Assembly: GCF_000143415.4 (NCBI RefSeq)
Contig: NW_003314288.1
Coordinates: 534,939-598,938 of the forward strand
Reading direction: 5' to 3'
Length of the DNA: 64,000 nt
Origin: Selaginella moellendorffii
Lineage: Eukaryota; Streptophyta; Lycopodiopsida; Selaginellales; Selaginellaceae
Positions 43,368 through 53,429 of this stretch are shown piece after piece (position 1 is the first letter of the stretch; the number at the start of each line of letters is the position of its first letter). A program made the position numbers and the translations under genes. A model generated the notes under the pieces. The model was not told where the DNA came from. It made no database searches and saw nothing but the letters and a program-made list of their open reading frames with translations.

Positions 43368-46124
43368 ATGCGTGCGGCGCTAGGGTTTGTGTGGTGTGTG
43401 TCATTTCTCAACAATCTCATGGAGTGGAAAACGTTTTTCAGGGATCCCACTTTCTGGTGGGACAACAGGTTCAAGAAGAAAAACAAGTTCTTCTCAGAGT
43501 CCTACCTGGATTTCAAACATGTTTCTACCAGAGAGAGCCTGTGGATCGCCAACAGGAAAACACCAACCTGGGTCTCTGCAAAACTCGAGTCGCTCGCTGA
43601 CCCAGCTGTAGGTAAGGCCACCACGGCCCGCTACAAATCTCCACATACCCCACCTGTAGCTGGTGATGAACGGGTGAGTTTAGGGAGGCTGATACACCGC
43701 GTGAGAGACTCAGCTGAGAGCAGATCCCTTTCTTTGGGAAAACAAGCCCATGAAGCTGTGCTCAAGAGTGATAAGCACAAAAGCAACATCTACTTGTTGA
43801 CGGGATTGATCGATATGTACTGCAAGTGTGGCGAGCTTGAGGAGGCTCGCAAGATTTTCGACTCCATGGGAACCCGGAGTGTTGTGTCCTACAACGCGAT
43901 CATCCAGGGCTGCGGCTCGAATGGGCAAGCTGAACTTGCTCTGGAGTACTACTCTGCCCTGAGAGCTTGTACCACCATTCAACCCAACGATCGGACACAT
44001 GTCGCGGTGATCAGCGCCTGCTCCAGACTTACTACCGAATCCAGCGAGAAGAGGGAGAGAGCTCTACGCATTGGGATGGAGATCCATTCAATTCTCAGCA
44101 AGGAGAAGAAACAGGTAGATCTGTTCGTGGCGACTTGCCTGGTCGACATGTACTGCAAGTGTGGCGAGCTTGAGGAGGCTCGCAAGATTTTCCACTCCAT
44201 GGGAACTCGGAGTGTTGTGTCCTACAATGCGATCATCCAGGGCTGCAACACGAACGGGCGAGCTGAACTTGCTCTGGAGTACTACTCTGCCCTGAGAGCT
44301 TGTACCACCATTCAACCCAACGATCGGACTCACGTCGCGGTGATGAGTGCCTGCTCCAGACTTGCTACCGAATCCAGCGAGAAGAGGGAGAGAGCTCTAC
44401 GCATCGGGATGGAGATCCATTCAATGCTGAGCAAGGAGAAGAAACAGCTAGATCTGTTCGTGGCGACTTGCCTGGTAGACATGTACTGCAAGTGTGGCGA
44501 GCTTGAGGAGGCTCGCAAGATTTTCCACTCCATGGGAACTCGGACTGTTGTGTCCTACAACGCGATCATCCAGGGCTGCGGCTCGAACGGGCAAGCTGAA
44601 CTTGCTCTGGAGTACTACTCTGCCCTGAGAGCTGATAACACCATTCAACCCGACGATTGGACTCATGTCGTGGTGATCAGCGCCTGCTCCACACTTGCTA
44701 CCGAATCCAGCGAGAAGAGGGAGAGAGCTCTACGCATTGGGATGGAGATCCATTCAATGCTGAGCAAGGAGAAGAAACAGCTAGATCTGTTCGTGGCGAC
44801 TTGCCTGGTAGACATGTACTGCAAGTGTGGCGAGCTTGAGGAGGCTCGCAAGATTTTCCACTCCATGGGAACTCGGAGTGTTGTGTCCTACACCGCGATC
44901 ATCCAGGGCTGCAACACGAACGGGCGAGCTGAACTTGCTCTGGAGTACTACTCTGCCCTGAGAGCTGATAACACCATTCAAGCTAATGCTTGCACCTACA
45001 CCTGCGTCCTTGTTGCTTGCGGGAGTGTGATGGCGACTAAGCTCGGGAGGGAGATTCACCAGCTGGTGAAGCATAAAGGGCTGCTGAAAAACAATCCAGT
45101 TCTGGGCTCCAGCCTGGTGAGCTTCTACGGCAAATGCGGCGATGTTGATTCTGCTCAGGAAGTGTTTGACGAGTGCCGAGCTCGGGACAACACGGGTCTC
45201 TGGAATTCTCTTATACAGGCTTACACTCTCCAGGGCCGATCGATCGAGGCCTTGGAGCGTTTCTATTCCATGACTCAGGAGGAGGGCTGTAAAGCTGACG
45301 ATGTGAGTTTTGTCTTGGTGTTGAACGCTTGCAGCCATGGTGGTCTGATCGGGAAAGGAAGGCAGCTTCTGGATGAAATGCCCAAGCAGTATGGAGTCAA
45401 GCCACGTCTGGAGCATTATGTGTGCCTGATCGATATGCTCGGGCGAGCTAACCTCCTTGACGAAGCTGTGAGAGTTCTCAGAGCCATGCCTTTTGAACCG
45501 GATGCAGTGGTTTGGACGTCCCTGCTCGGAGCCTGCCGGAAGTGGAAGAATTACACGGTTGGCAAACTCGCGTTTGAGCGTCTTGTGGAGATGGATCCCA
45601 AGAGCGGCACGCCCTACGCATTGATGGCCAATATATTTGGAAACCTGGGGATGCTCAGTGAAAGGGCCGCTGTTGTGGAGAGAATGAGAGGTGAAGGCAG
45701 CTTCAGGGAGCCCGGGAGAAGCTGGTGGACGGATGTTAGCTCAGGAAAAGTGCATTCTTTTTCTGTCGGGGATAGGAGTCACTCACAGAGCGACGAGATT
45801 GCGGCCAAGCTCAAGCAATTGTTGCTGAGAATGAAAGAGGAGGGGTACGCGAGCGATGTGATCAACGTTCTAAAAGACATACCAGAGGAAGAGAAAGAGG
45901 ATCACCTGTGCGGCCACAGTGAGAAGCTTGCGCTGGGGTGTGCTCTGGTGAACTCGCACCAGAAGGAAACCATCAAAATTGTGAAAAATCTCCGAGTTTG
46001 TGACGATTGCCATGCGGCCACTGCTCTCATCTCTAAGCTGGAAAAAAGGCTAATCATCTGCAAAGATGCCAGTCGGGTTCATGTGTTCCAGGATGGCAGA
46101 TGTTCCTGTGACAACTACTTTTGA
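43368..46124 (+). CDS. PPR1: PPR protein, PLS class with E and DYW-like domain
   Basis: Intronless, 918 residues. By family it would bind a specific organellar transcript and carry out C-to-U RNA editing. The N-terminus (MRAALGFVWCV, then Lys/Arg/Phe-rich) could be an organelle presequence; no clear cleavage site is visible. From about residue 143 come four copies of a 111-residue S-P-L module (LVDMYCKCGELEEARKIF, then VVSYNAIIQGC, then THVAVISACS). Divergent PPRs follow, then an E region (LLGACRKWKNYTVG, about 720) and a DYW-type deaminase domain (about 790-918) with HSEKLAL (catalytic Glu) and CDDCH (zinc). It ends CSCDNYF, not the usual CSCxDYW. ATG 43368 is the first in frame. It appears intact. 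The minus-strand paralogue is at 58692-62048. Confidence 0.93.
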   Translation: MRAALGFVWCVSFLNNLMEWKTFFRDPTFWWDNRFKKKNKFFSESYLDFKHVSTRESLWIANRKTPTWVSAKLESLADPAVGKATTARYKSPHTPPVAGDERVSLGRLIHRVRDSAESRSLSLGKQAHEAVLKSDKHKSNIYLLTGLIDMYCKCGELEEARKIFDSMGTRSVVSYNAIIQGCGSNGQAELALEYYSALRACTTIQPNDRTHVAVISACSRLTTESSEKRERALRIGMEIHSILSKEKKQVDLFVATCLVDMYCKCGELEEARKIFHSMGTRSVVSYNAIIQGCNTNGRAELALEYYSALRACTTIQPNDRTHVAVMSACSRLATESSEKRERALRIGMEIHSMLSKEKKQLDLFVATCLVDMYCKCGELEEARKIFHSMGTRTVVSYNAIIQGCGSNGQAELALEYYSALRADNTIQPDDWTHVVVISACSTLATESSEKRERALRIGMEIHSMLSKEKKQLDLFVATCLVDMYCKCGELEEARKIFHSMGTRSVVSYTAIIQGCNTNGRAELALEYYSALRADNTIQANACTYTCVLVACGSVMATKLGREIHQLVKHKGLLKNNPVLGSSLVSFYGKCGDVDSAQEVFDECRARDNTGLWNSLIQAYTLQGRSIEALERFYSMTQEEGCKADDVSFVLVLNACSHGGLIGKGRQLLDEMPKQYGVKPRLEHYVCLIDMLGRANLLDEAVRVLRAMPFEPDAVVWTSLLGACRKWKNYTVGKLAFERLVEMDPKSGTPYALMANIFGNLGMLSERAAVVERMRGEGSFREPGRSWWTDVSSGKVHSFSVGDRSHSQSDEIAAKLKQLLLRMKEEGYASDVINVLKDIPEEEKEDHLCGHSEKLALGCALVNSHQKETIKIVKNLRVCDDCHAATALISKLEKRLIICKDASRVHVFQDGRCSCDNYF
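43815..44980 (+). repeat. 333-bp tandem modules inside PPR1
   Basis: The MYCKCG codons start at 43815, 44148, 44481 and 44814, exactly 333 bases apart. Three complete modules and the first half of a fourth are nearly identical at DNA level, much closer than independent PPR motifs. This indicates recent unequal exchange or gene conversion. Confidence 0.95.
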
Positions 46125-46803
46125 AAACATGTCAGTGCTCTTTCTTGCAGTTATCCCTGGTTTTAAACCCTCTGTGAGTCAAGCAGAAACATGGGCCGCT
46201 GAGTGAGCATGCCTCGTCAAAGTACCGCCGTCAACTTGAACTTCACGGAGAAAAAATTAACATTTAAAAGTTAAAACTATGCAAAAGGAGGATGACACGT
46301 TGTCTTAAATTTAAATTTCTTTTTGGTAGCAGAATCGGGGAATGCTGACTAAACCTGCCAACAGGTGCGCCCAGATTCAGATAATAAGCCTTAGTATGAA
46401 GACTTGCCGGTACCAAACTCTTTGCTGATAGCAAGTACCGCCTCATGTTCCGGGAGCAAGGAGATGGCAGCTTGTGGCATGACTAACTTTGGGTTTGTGC
46501 TCCTAGAGCACGTTGAAGACGTGTGGAAGCTGGTGATGACAGCATTTGTTTCTTGCGACGTCACCAGTTCCTCAGCGATGTCTTCCTTCCAGATTTTTTG
46601 AGCTTGTCGTGAGTGGTGACCTGCTTGCTCTCTCATGTGACGACTTCTTCCAGCCTCTGGTGCCCAACCTCAGGACTCTCTTGTGGATGGAGCTAGCCCT
46701 ACACAGTGTCTGTGTGTGTGTTTATCAACCAGCAGATGCACAAATCGTTGAGAATCATAGGCTTAGTATGTAATGTACTAGTGTACATGTACATGTGTTT
46801 CAC
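46125..46803 (+). other. duplicated 3' flank of PPR1 (copy B)
   Basis: Matches 39892-40585 and, in reverse, 58691-58000. Homology ends near 46803 after GTACATGTACATGTGTTTCA. Confidence 0.75.
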
Positions 46804-46849
46804 AGCAGTGGACAAGCTATGATACAATGAAAAAGGTAAAGTCAGGTAT

Positions 46850-47230
46850 TTGTTTAACGTCTGCTTGGAGCAAATATGGCCTCATGACAACCTATTACAA
46901 CCCAGGATGAAAACTCCACATCAAAGCTTAAGGCAGCATCGCTATTGCCTTCATCTTGCTTTACAAACTGAAGTTATCGAGGTTCGTGATTGGATAATGC
47001 TTGATGGTGCTGAGACTCAAATCATCTTTGTTATGGAAACAACCCCATCACCTCAAGGTATTGTTTTCTATCCCCATAACAGTGGTGCACTGTTTCCATG
47101 TATAGTTCCCGAGGAGGTCCCAGTTCCCAGGATGGCCTTCGGTAAAAGGTTCAGGACGATACATCAGAGAGGGAAATACACTGAACTGGATCCTAAGGTT
47201 CAACTGGGAGAATGCTCTGCAATACACTAG
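46850..47230 (+). CDS. hypothetical ORF, unrecognised
   Basis: 126 codons from ATG 46850, without a homologous copy in the window. The middle (VRDWIMLDGAETQIIFVMET) looks protein-like, but no family came to mind. It sits between the PPR1 flank and a LINE fragment and may be non-coding or part of that element. Confidence 0.2.
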   Translation: MFNVCLEQIWPHDNLLQPRMKTPHQSLRQHRYCLHLALQTEVIEVRDWIMLDGAETQIIFVMETTPSPQGIVFYPHNSGALFPCIVPEEVPVPRMAFGKRFRTIHQRGKYTELDPKVQLGECSAIH

Positions 47231-47371
47231 TTTGGGGAGTACCTATATCTGATCTTATATAGGATCCGGCTCAGTTATCCTGGGAAGGTAATGAGTTCAG
47301 TGTGTCTTTTTTATGTACAGGTCTAAGCATGGCAGAGAGCTTTTGATGGATAAAATTGACACCAAGCTTAT

Positions 47372-47650
47372 GTGAAAGTTGAAGAATCGGAAGTGAACAT
47401 GTGGAAGACACTGGTGGAAGCTAACGTAAGCTGGCTTCTTGTGCAGGACAGCATCCCTGTTGGTGATTGGCTCACAGTTCACAAAACTCTCTGTATTCTA
47501 TGCAATGAAAACCCCGTGGAGATGCTTGAACACCTCTTCACATGCAAATTTGCAGTTGGTATTTGGCTCTTTGATCAGAGACCTAGATCCAGAATCAGCT
47601 GGTTCATCACGAAATACGGTGACATTTTTCCCTACTGTGATGAACAGTAG
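47372..47650 (+). pseudogene. LINE-type retrotransposon fragment (zinc-binding region after RT)
   Basis: 92-codon frame with DSIPVGDWLTVHKTLCILC, then NPVEMLEHLFTC and KFAVGIWLF. The spacing C-x2-C ... EHLF-x-C ... W matches the zinc-binding domain found at the C-terminus of plant LINE reverse transcriptases (zf-RVT). No RT motif adjoins it, so this is a short remnant. Confidence 0.5.
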
Positions 47651-47739
47651 CTGAGGAGAGAGAAGCTAGCAAAGCATCCCGCTAACAAAACCACTAGCTG
47701 TCTCACGTGACACAACACCTCCAGCCATCAACGGGGTCA

Positions 47740-50330
47740 GAAAAGAAAGAAAGGATAGGAGCAAGTGACTATTTCTCCTCTTCCTCTGGAATGCATCCAA
47801 GTCATACTCAAAATTAGGAAACAACATCATCCTCAGCTTCCCATGTAGCATCATATGGAGAATAACCATTCCACTGAACAAGTAACTCTCTCCAAGTCTT
47901 ACGATGTATGCGCACTAGCCGTTGCTATAACACACAACTAGGGCCAACCTTCAAACATCTATCTCTGGAATCTTGATTGCAGACTGGTCCAAGATATTAC
48001 CAGAATGCAAACACGCCTTCAACTTCCTACATAGAAGACGGGATGAATCTTCACACCACTAGGCAAGTCTAGTTGATAGGCAAGGTCTCCAACTCGTTTG
48101 AGAATAATCCAAGGCCCACAGTACTGTGGTGACAACTTAGAACTACCTCCACCTTGAAGAGCTCATTGAGCTTCAGACAACCGAAGGAAAACCTTGTCTC
48201 CAACCTGAAACTGCTTGTGCTGACGATGCTCCTTTGCCTGGTGCACCTCAAGAGAAGCGAAGTTCATACCAATAGGGGACCGAGGTTGAAAGCTATACAT
48301 TGCCATAAACAGAGCCATCTCAATAGCCAAATGGAAGGCACAGTTATGGGCAAACTCTAACAAAGGCAGGTACTTCTCCCAAATACCTTACCTCTTCAGA
48401 TACCAACAAATGATCTCAGCATGTCTTCCAGCACCTAATTAACTCCTTTTGTTTGTCCATCTGACTGTGGATGCTCATGCTCAACTTTGTCTCAAGCTTC
48501 TGAAACACCGTCTGCCAAAACACCAAAGTGAACGTGCAATCCCGATCACTTACAACATCCTTAGGCAGCCCATAGAGAAATACAGCTGAGCAAGGTCAAA
48601 AGCCTTAGCATTCATCTTCACAAGGAAGAAGTGAGCTAACATCATCACACAATCCACAACAACCCAGATAGCATCATTGCCTTGAAACGCCTACTATGAA
48701 ACTCATAGAAAATGTTATCCCACTTCTGTTGAGGTTAACTATGGTAGAGACCTTCATGCTTCTCACAATCCATTGTGACCACCTGGCCGGTCTAACAACT
48801 GTGCACATACTTATCAACACCTAACTTCATTCGAGACCAAAATAAATGCATCTCTACCAGAACACACGCCCTCAATGTCCTGCACTTGGTGCAATGGACA
48901 CTCTTACAGAATCCACTGTAAAAGAACATCATCTCTAGGAACCATAGCCCGATTCCTCTTGACTAGGAAACCATCTCATACATTGAAGGAAGCACAGTCG
49001 CATTGGAAGAGGCATCCCCCTTCAAAACAACTGCACGTGCCTTCACTACAAAGGAGTTGAAGTCAGCAAGCTCATTAATTTCATCCAGCAAACCACTGGA
49101 GAGCTTCCCAAACAAGATAGAGTTCACCATCCTAAACAATGGAGAAATAACCACCTTTACTGTCTACTATCTACAAATTTTCTTTAAGACAATTTCCCTA
49201 TTTCTGAAAGGTCTTGGAAACCTAGCAACTTTGCTTTAGTAATCTGAGGTCAAAATTACCCTTTGACTTTTACTCGGGAGAAATCGGTTTTCATCACCTT
49301 AAACCCCAGAGCTAAACTCCTTTGGTGGTTTGGAATCTGCACGTCCATTTCCTGCAAAAACTCTAGTCAATGAGCTAGCCGGCCTCGAAACTCCATCTGG
49401 CAAGTGAAAAGAGTGACAAGTGGTAAAGTTATTGACATGAAAAATCCAAACCATACAGATAATGCCTCCACTCTTTGACCGCAACAACTACAACATATAA
49501 CTTCCTATCCCGAGTTGCTAAGTTGCGTCAAACTTGTGGCTTATGTAGGCAATAGGACAGCAGTCTTGCACCAAGACAGCTCCTATACCCTCATCACTAG
49601 CCTTGTTAATGAAAGTATGCGTAGCATCAGAGCCAAAGAGGACACTGAGCACTTGGCTATGCACAACTCATTGCACAAACAACTGTACAGCTCAGATGAG
49701 TTGATACAATTCTTCTTCACTCCTTCAGAAAGCTTAGTGACAGCAGTGTCAGCTAGAACACGAGTAGATACAATCTCTCCTTGGTCCACACTGACACCCA
49801 TGGCCTCACTAGGATCAGAAAGAGAAAAGGACTCATGAGCCATACCCTCTGAACGTATAGACTCCATAGCGTGAACCTTAGCCTTCTACCACAAGTGGCT
49901 TATCACAAGCAAATATTTGTAGAATATACATGATTGCTTTAACCGCTCAAACGCTTCTTGACACTTTCACCCCACACCAACTTAGCATGCTTGGTGGTGT
50001 TTCGAAGAATATCCATCAAAGGAGCAGCAATCAAGGAGAAGTCCTTCACAAACCGGCAAAAGACTCCCAGCATACCAACCCATGCACAGGAGGGGGAACA
50101 AGCTAGTCAACAACTATCTGAGTCTTTTGAGGATCATCTTGTGGCACCACATGTCTGAGATAGGTGATCTCTTCCAAGAAGAATTCACGCTTTGACAGTT
50201 TAGAATACAGCTTATTCTCCTTCAATAGTGGCAACATTTGCCTCACATGCATCTCATGTTCCTCCTTAGTCGTAGGACATCGTCAAAGTAGTGCCTTGCA
50301 CATGAGATTGCAAAACTCTATCAAAAGAAC
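47740..50330 (-). pseudogene. decayed chromovirus E: RT end to chromodomain
   Basis: Minus strand, many stops and frame changes. From 50330 downward: the RT thumb/connection (KEEHEMHVRQMLPLLKENKL, YSKLSKREFFLEEITYL), RNase H traces, integrase core around 48560-48440 (LPKDVVSDRDCTFTLVFW, then a DGQ-like motif), integrase end (LEFAHNCAFHLAIEMALF, FQVGDKVFLRL, about 48360-48160), and a chromodomain-like WNGYSPYDATWEAEDDV near 47860-47800. LTRs were not identified. It is older than chromoviruses A and B and of a different family. Confidence 0.75.
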
Positions 50331-50454
50331 TGTTTAATAATAGTTAGCCTTGGCCATCATATGAAGCAACATCTTTGCTGAGTTAGAAAAGACTCCTTGA
50401 GCATTCCAAAGCTTCAAAACGAGATAGTCAAAGGATCTCAACTAGCAATAAGTT

Positions 50455-52888
50455 CTAGCATGGCTAGTCTTTTTTTGATCAATTCTTCTTAGTTGATTTT
50501 GTATTGTATTGCCATTCGTAGTGATGAAACGATGTACTTGAGTGGTGTCAAAGCTTCAAGGCTGTAGGTGAGCTTAAATGGTGTCGAATTTGTTGAAACC
50601 TTATATGCAATTCAATATGCCTATAGAGTGATCGTCCCTGTCTTTCTGATTTATTTTCATGATTTTCATGAGGATGTTTTTGAGTGTCTTGTTTGTAGAC
50701 TCTGCTTGACCATTGCCTTGAGGGTAGTATGGTGTTGAAACCTTGTGCTTGATAGTGAATTCTTGAGTTAAAATCTTGATGGTTTCATTGATGAAGTGTG
50801 TTCTTTGATTAGTGACGAGTTCTCAAGGTAAGCCATATCTTGTGATGATGTTTTCGTAGATGATCTTTGTTGTGTTCTTTGTTATAGTAGTCTTTATTGG
50901 TTGAGCTTCAGCCCATTTTATCATATAGTCTATTGTAATTAGAATGTACTAGTTTTGCTTGGAGCTTGTTATAAGTGGACCAACAAAGTTGAGTCCCCAT
51001 TATTGAAAAGGTTTGAGTGGAGTTTCTAGATGAAGTTCTTGAGTTTATTTCTTTAGTGCATACTTGGTTCATTGTAGATGTTGCATTTTTGACAGAACTT
51101 GGCTTAATTGTGCCAAAGTGTTGGCCACCAAAGTCTTGCTTGTAAAATTTTTTGAGTTATGAATTCTTTAGCAAAATGTCCTCCTACTTGTCCACAATAG
51201 GCTTTTTCAAGTAGATCTTGTGTTTCTTCCATCTTTATAAAATGTTATCTCTTCCTTATTTGTGCAATTTTCTTCCCACGATTGAATATGGTTTTGTCCT
51301 CAAGACAAATTGCTTGCTCTTGTCGGAGGTTGAATATCAACTTGTATTGTTGCTATTGTGAGGTAGTAGTAGATGTTGTCCATCTAGGTTGGTGATGTGT
51401 GGATTCAAAGGATATTGGAGTCAGGAAAGTCATCCATGTTGTGTTTCAATTGTTCATTGGTTGTAATGCGGCTTAGGTGTTCATGTTCTCTTCCAGGCTT
51501 GTAAATGATCTTGAAGTTGTATTTTTGAAGTAGTAAGAACTATCGTGCAATTTTGCCGGTGAGGATTGTTTTGTTGAGAAGGTGGAGGAAGTTATCGAGT
51601 AGGTAGTATCAAAACTTTTGGAGTGTGTAGATCATTGCTGGAGCTTCTTTTTCAGTTGTAGTGTAGTTCATTTCAGCTGAGTTGAGTCTTCAACTTGCAT
51701 AGTAGAGTTGTCGGTCTTTATGATCTTTTTGTTGTTGCAAAAGGATCACTCTGAGGGCATAGTTGGAGGTGTTGACTTGGATGTTGAAGTCTTTGTTCTA
51801 GTTTGGTTGAGCAAGTTTTGGAGCTTGGGTGAGGGAATTCTTGGCATTTTGACAATCTTGGGTCCAGTTGTAAGCTTGATATTTCTTGAGGAGTTTGGTG
51901 ATAGGTTTTGCAATCTTGGTGTAGTCTTTGATGAATCTTCGATAGTATCCCATCTTACTGAGGAATGATCAAAGGCTTGAAATGTTGAATGGATGTTGTA
52001 TGTTGGTGATTGTGAGGGTCTTGTCCTTGTTGATGAGGATTCCTTCTTTGGAAATTAATGTTCGAGTGGAATTCCTGATTTGATAAAGAAAATACACTTG
52101 TCAAGGTTCAATGTGATATTGTGTTCATGGCATTTGATGAAGCATTTCTCTAAGCATTGGAGATGATCTTCTTTGTTGCTGAAGACATTAAAGTCATCCA
52201 TAAATACTCGCATAAATTTGGTGAGGTATTTTCGAAAAGTGTCAATGATGATCTATTGAAACATGAATGGTGCATTGGAGAGACTGAAAGGCATGTGAAG
52301 GTAGGCATATGCTCCCTATGGATTGATGAAAGCTGTCTTGTGTTGATCTTCAGATGCAATGTGTACTTGATTGTGTCTATTGAAGCCATTGAGAAAGGAG
52401 TACATCTCATATCCTACAATTGCATCAAGAATTTCATTAGAGAATGGAATTGAAAAGGTGTCCTTTTGAGTTGTATCGTTGAGCTTTTTATAGTTGACAC
52501 AAATACTAAGCTTGTTTTTCTTCTTGGGGACAATGATTAGTGGTGATAGCCATTTTGGATTTTGAATTGGGAAGATGAATCCAACATTTTCGAGTTTGTT
52601 AAGCTCTTATTTGACTTTGGTTTGTATGTTGGGATTCATTCGGTAGGTTAATTGCTTTGTTGGTACCACTTTTGATTGAAGTTCAATCCGATGTGTGTAA
52701 AGTTCAGATGGAATTCCTTGTAAGTCAGTCTAGGACTAGGTGAAAACATCTTGATAAGTTTCAAGTAGTTGGGTTGCTTTTGCTTTAAAATCTTCATCAA
52801 GCTCTTGGGCAATGTGAAGTTTTTTTGGTTCTGCTGCCATGTTTTAATTCTCGGGCCATGCTGTGAGATCAGATCTTCTTTGCAGGCA
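50455..52888 (-). pseudogene. gypsy family C copy C3: RT, RNase H, integrase
   Basis: Closest relative of C2, on the minus strand. RT occupies 52620-52000 (NPKWLSPLIIVPKKKNKL, catalytic FMDDF near 52190), RNase H 51700-51450, and integrase 51230-50650 with SxPYYPQGNGQAES. Stops and frame changes abound, mostly explicable as C-to-T or G-to-A. It is uninterrupted at the position where C2 carries the 13-kb composite (51563-51578), giving the empty target site. Its 5' end joins the duplicated PPR flank near 52888 and its 3' end is lost near 50455. Confidence 0.9.
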
Positions 52889-53020
52889 CGCCAAAGCCTT
52901 ACCAAAGAATCTTCTTGAATATTTCCGGAATAAATTTTAAAATGACCCCAACACTTTAGATTTGGTCAGGGTTTTTGAAAATTACTTAAGAATCCTCTAA
53001 ATTCACCTTTTTTTTTGTGC
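52889..53020 (-). other. distal piece of the PPR2 3' flank
   Basis: Reverse match to 41075-41220. It is separated from the rest of the flank (57508 onward) by the insertion of element D. Confidence 0.8.
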
Positions 53021-53196
53021 TGTGAGGGCCAAGTGTATAGCTACGATGCTGTATACTAATATTAACGTAGTGAGATTTTGGTAGCCATCGGATTGGTTTC
53101 AATCTGGGCCACTCACTCCTGTATATAAGCTAGGGTTTTTGGGCTAATTGATATGCACATTTTCTGTATTCCCTTTCTATATTCCAAACACTCACA
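53021..53196 (+). repeat. element D left LTR
   Basis: 176 bases with a TATA box (TGTATATAAGC near 53135). The sequence after it begins TTGGTGGAGGTGAGG, unlike the initiator Met tRNA site of the other elements here; the primer tRNA is not identified. Confidence 0.92.
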
Positions 53197-53429
53197 TTGG
53201 TGGAGGTGAGGGGCACCTTTGATTGTCCCTGGGGAGTGTTTGGATTTAGGATTTCAGTTTAGATCTAACTTCTGCATTGTCTAGATCTAACTTTTTTTAT
53301 TTCCTTTCTTTTGTTCTTTCCTTTCAGGATTTTGGTTTAGATCTAGTGTTTTGCATTGTCTAAATCTACCATTTCCTTCTAGCTTTTTGTCCTTTCTCTT
53401 CTTTTGCTCTTTCTTTTTCATTTGTCTCC

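Noticed and set aside
43815-44980. Tandem 333-bp repeats considered as a satellite or CRISPR-like array
   Set aside because: They lie inside an open frame and encode PPR motifs; there are no short repeats with unique spacers.
43710-45416. Regularly spaced frames on the opposite strand of the PPR modules (also 59400-61769)
   Set aside because: They repeat because the 333-bp sense modules repeat. Their sequence has no independent support, and the sense PPR frame explains the conservation.
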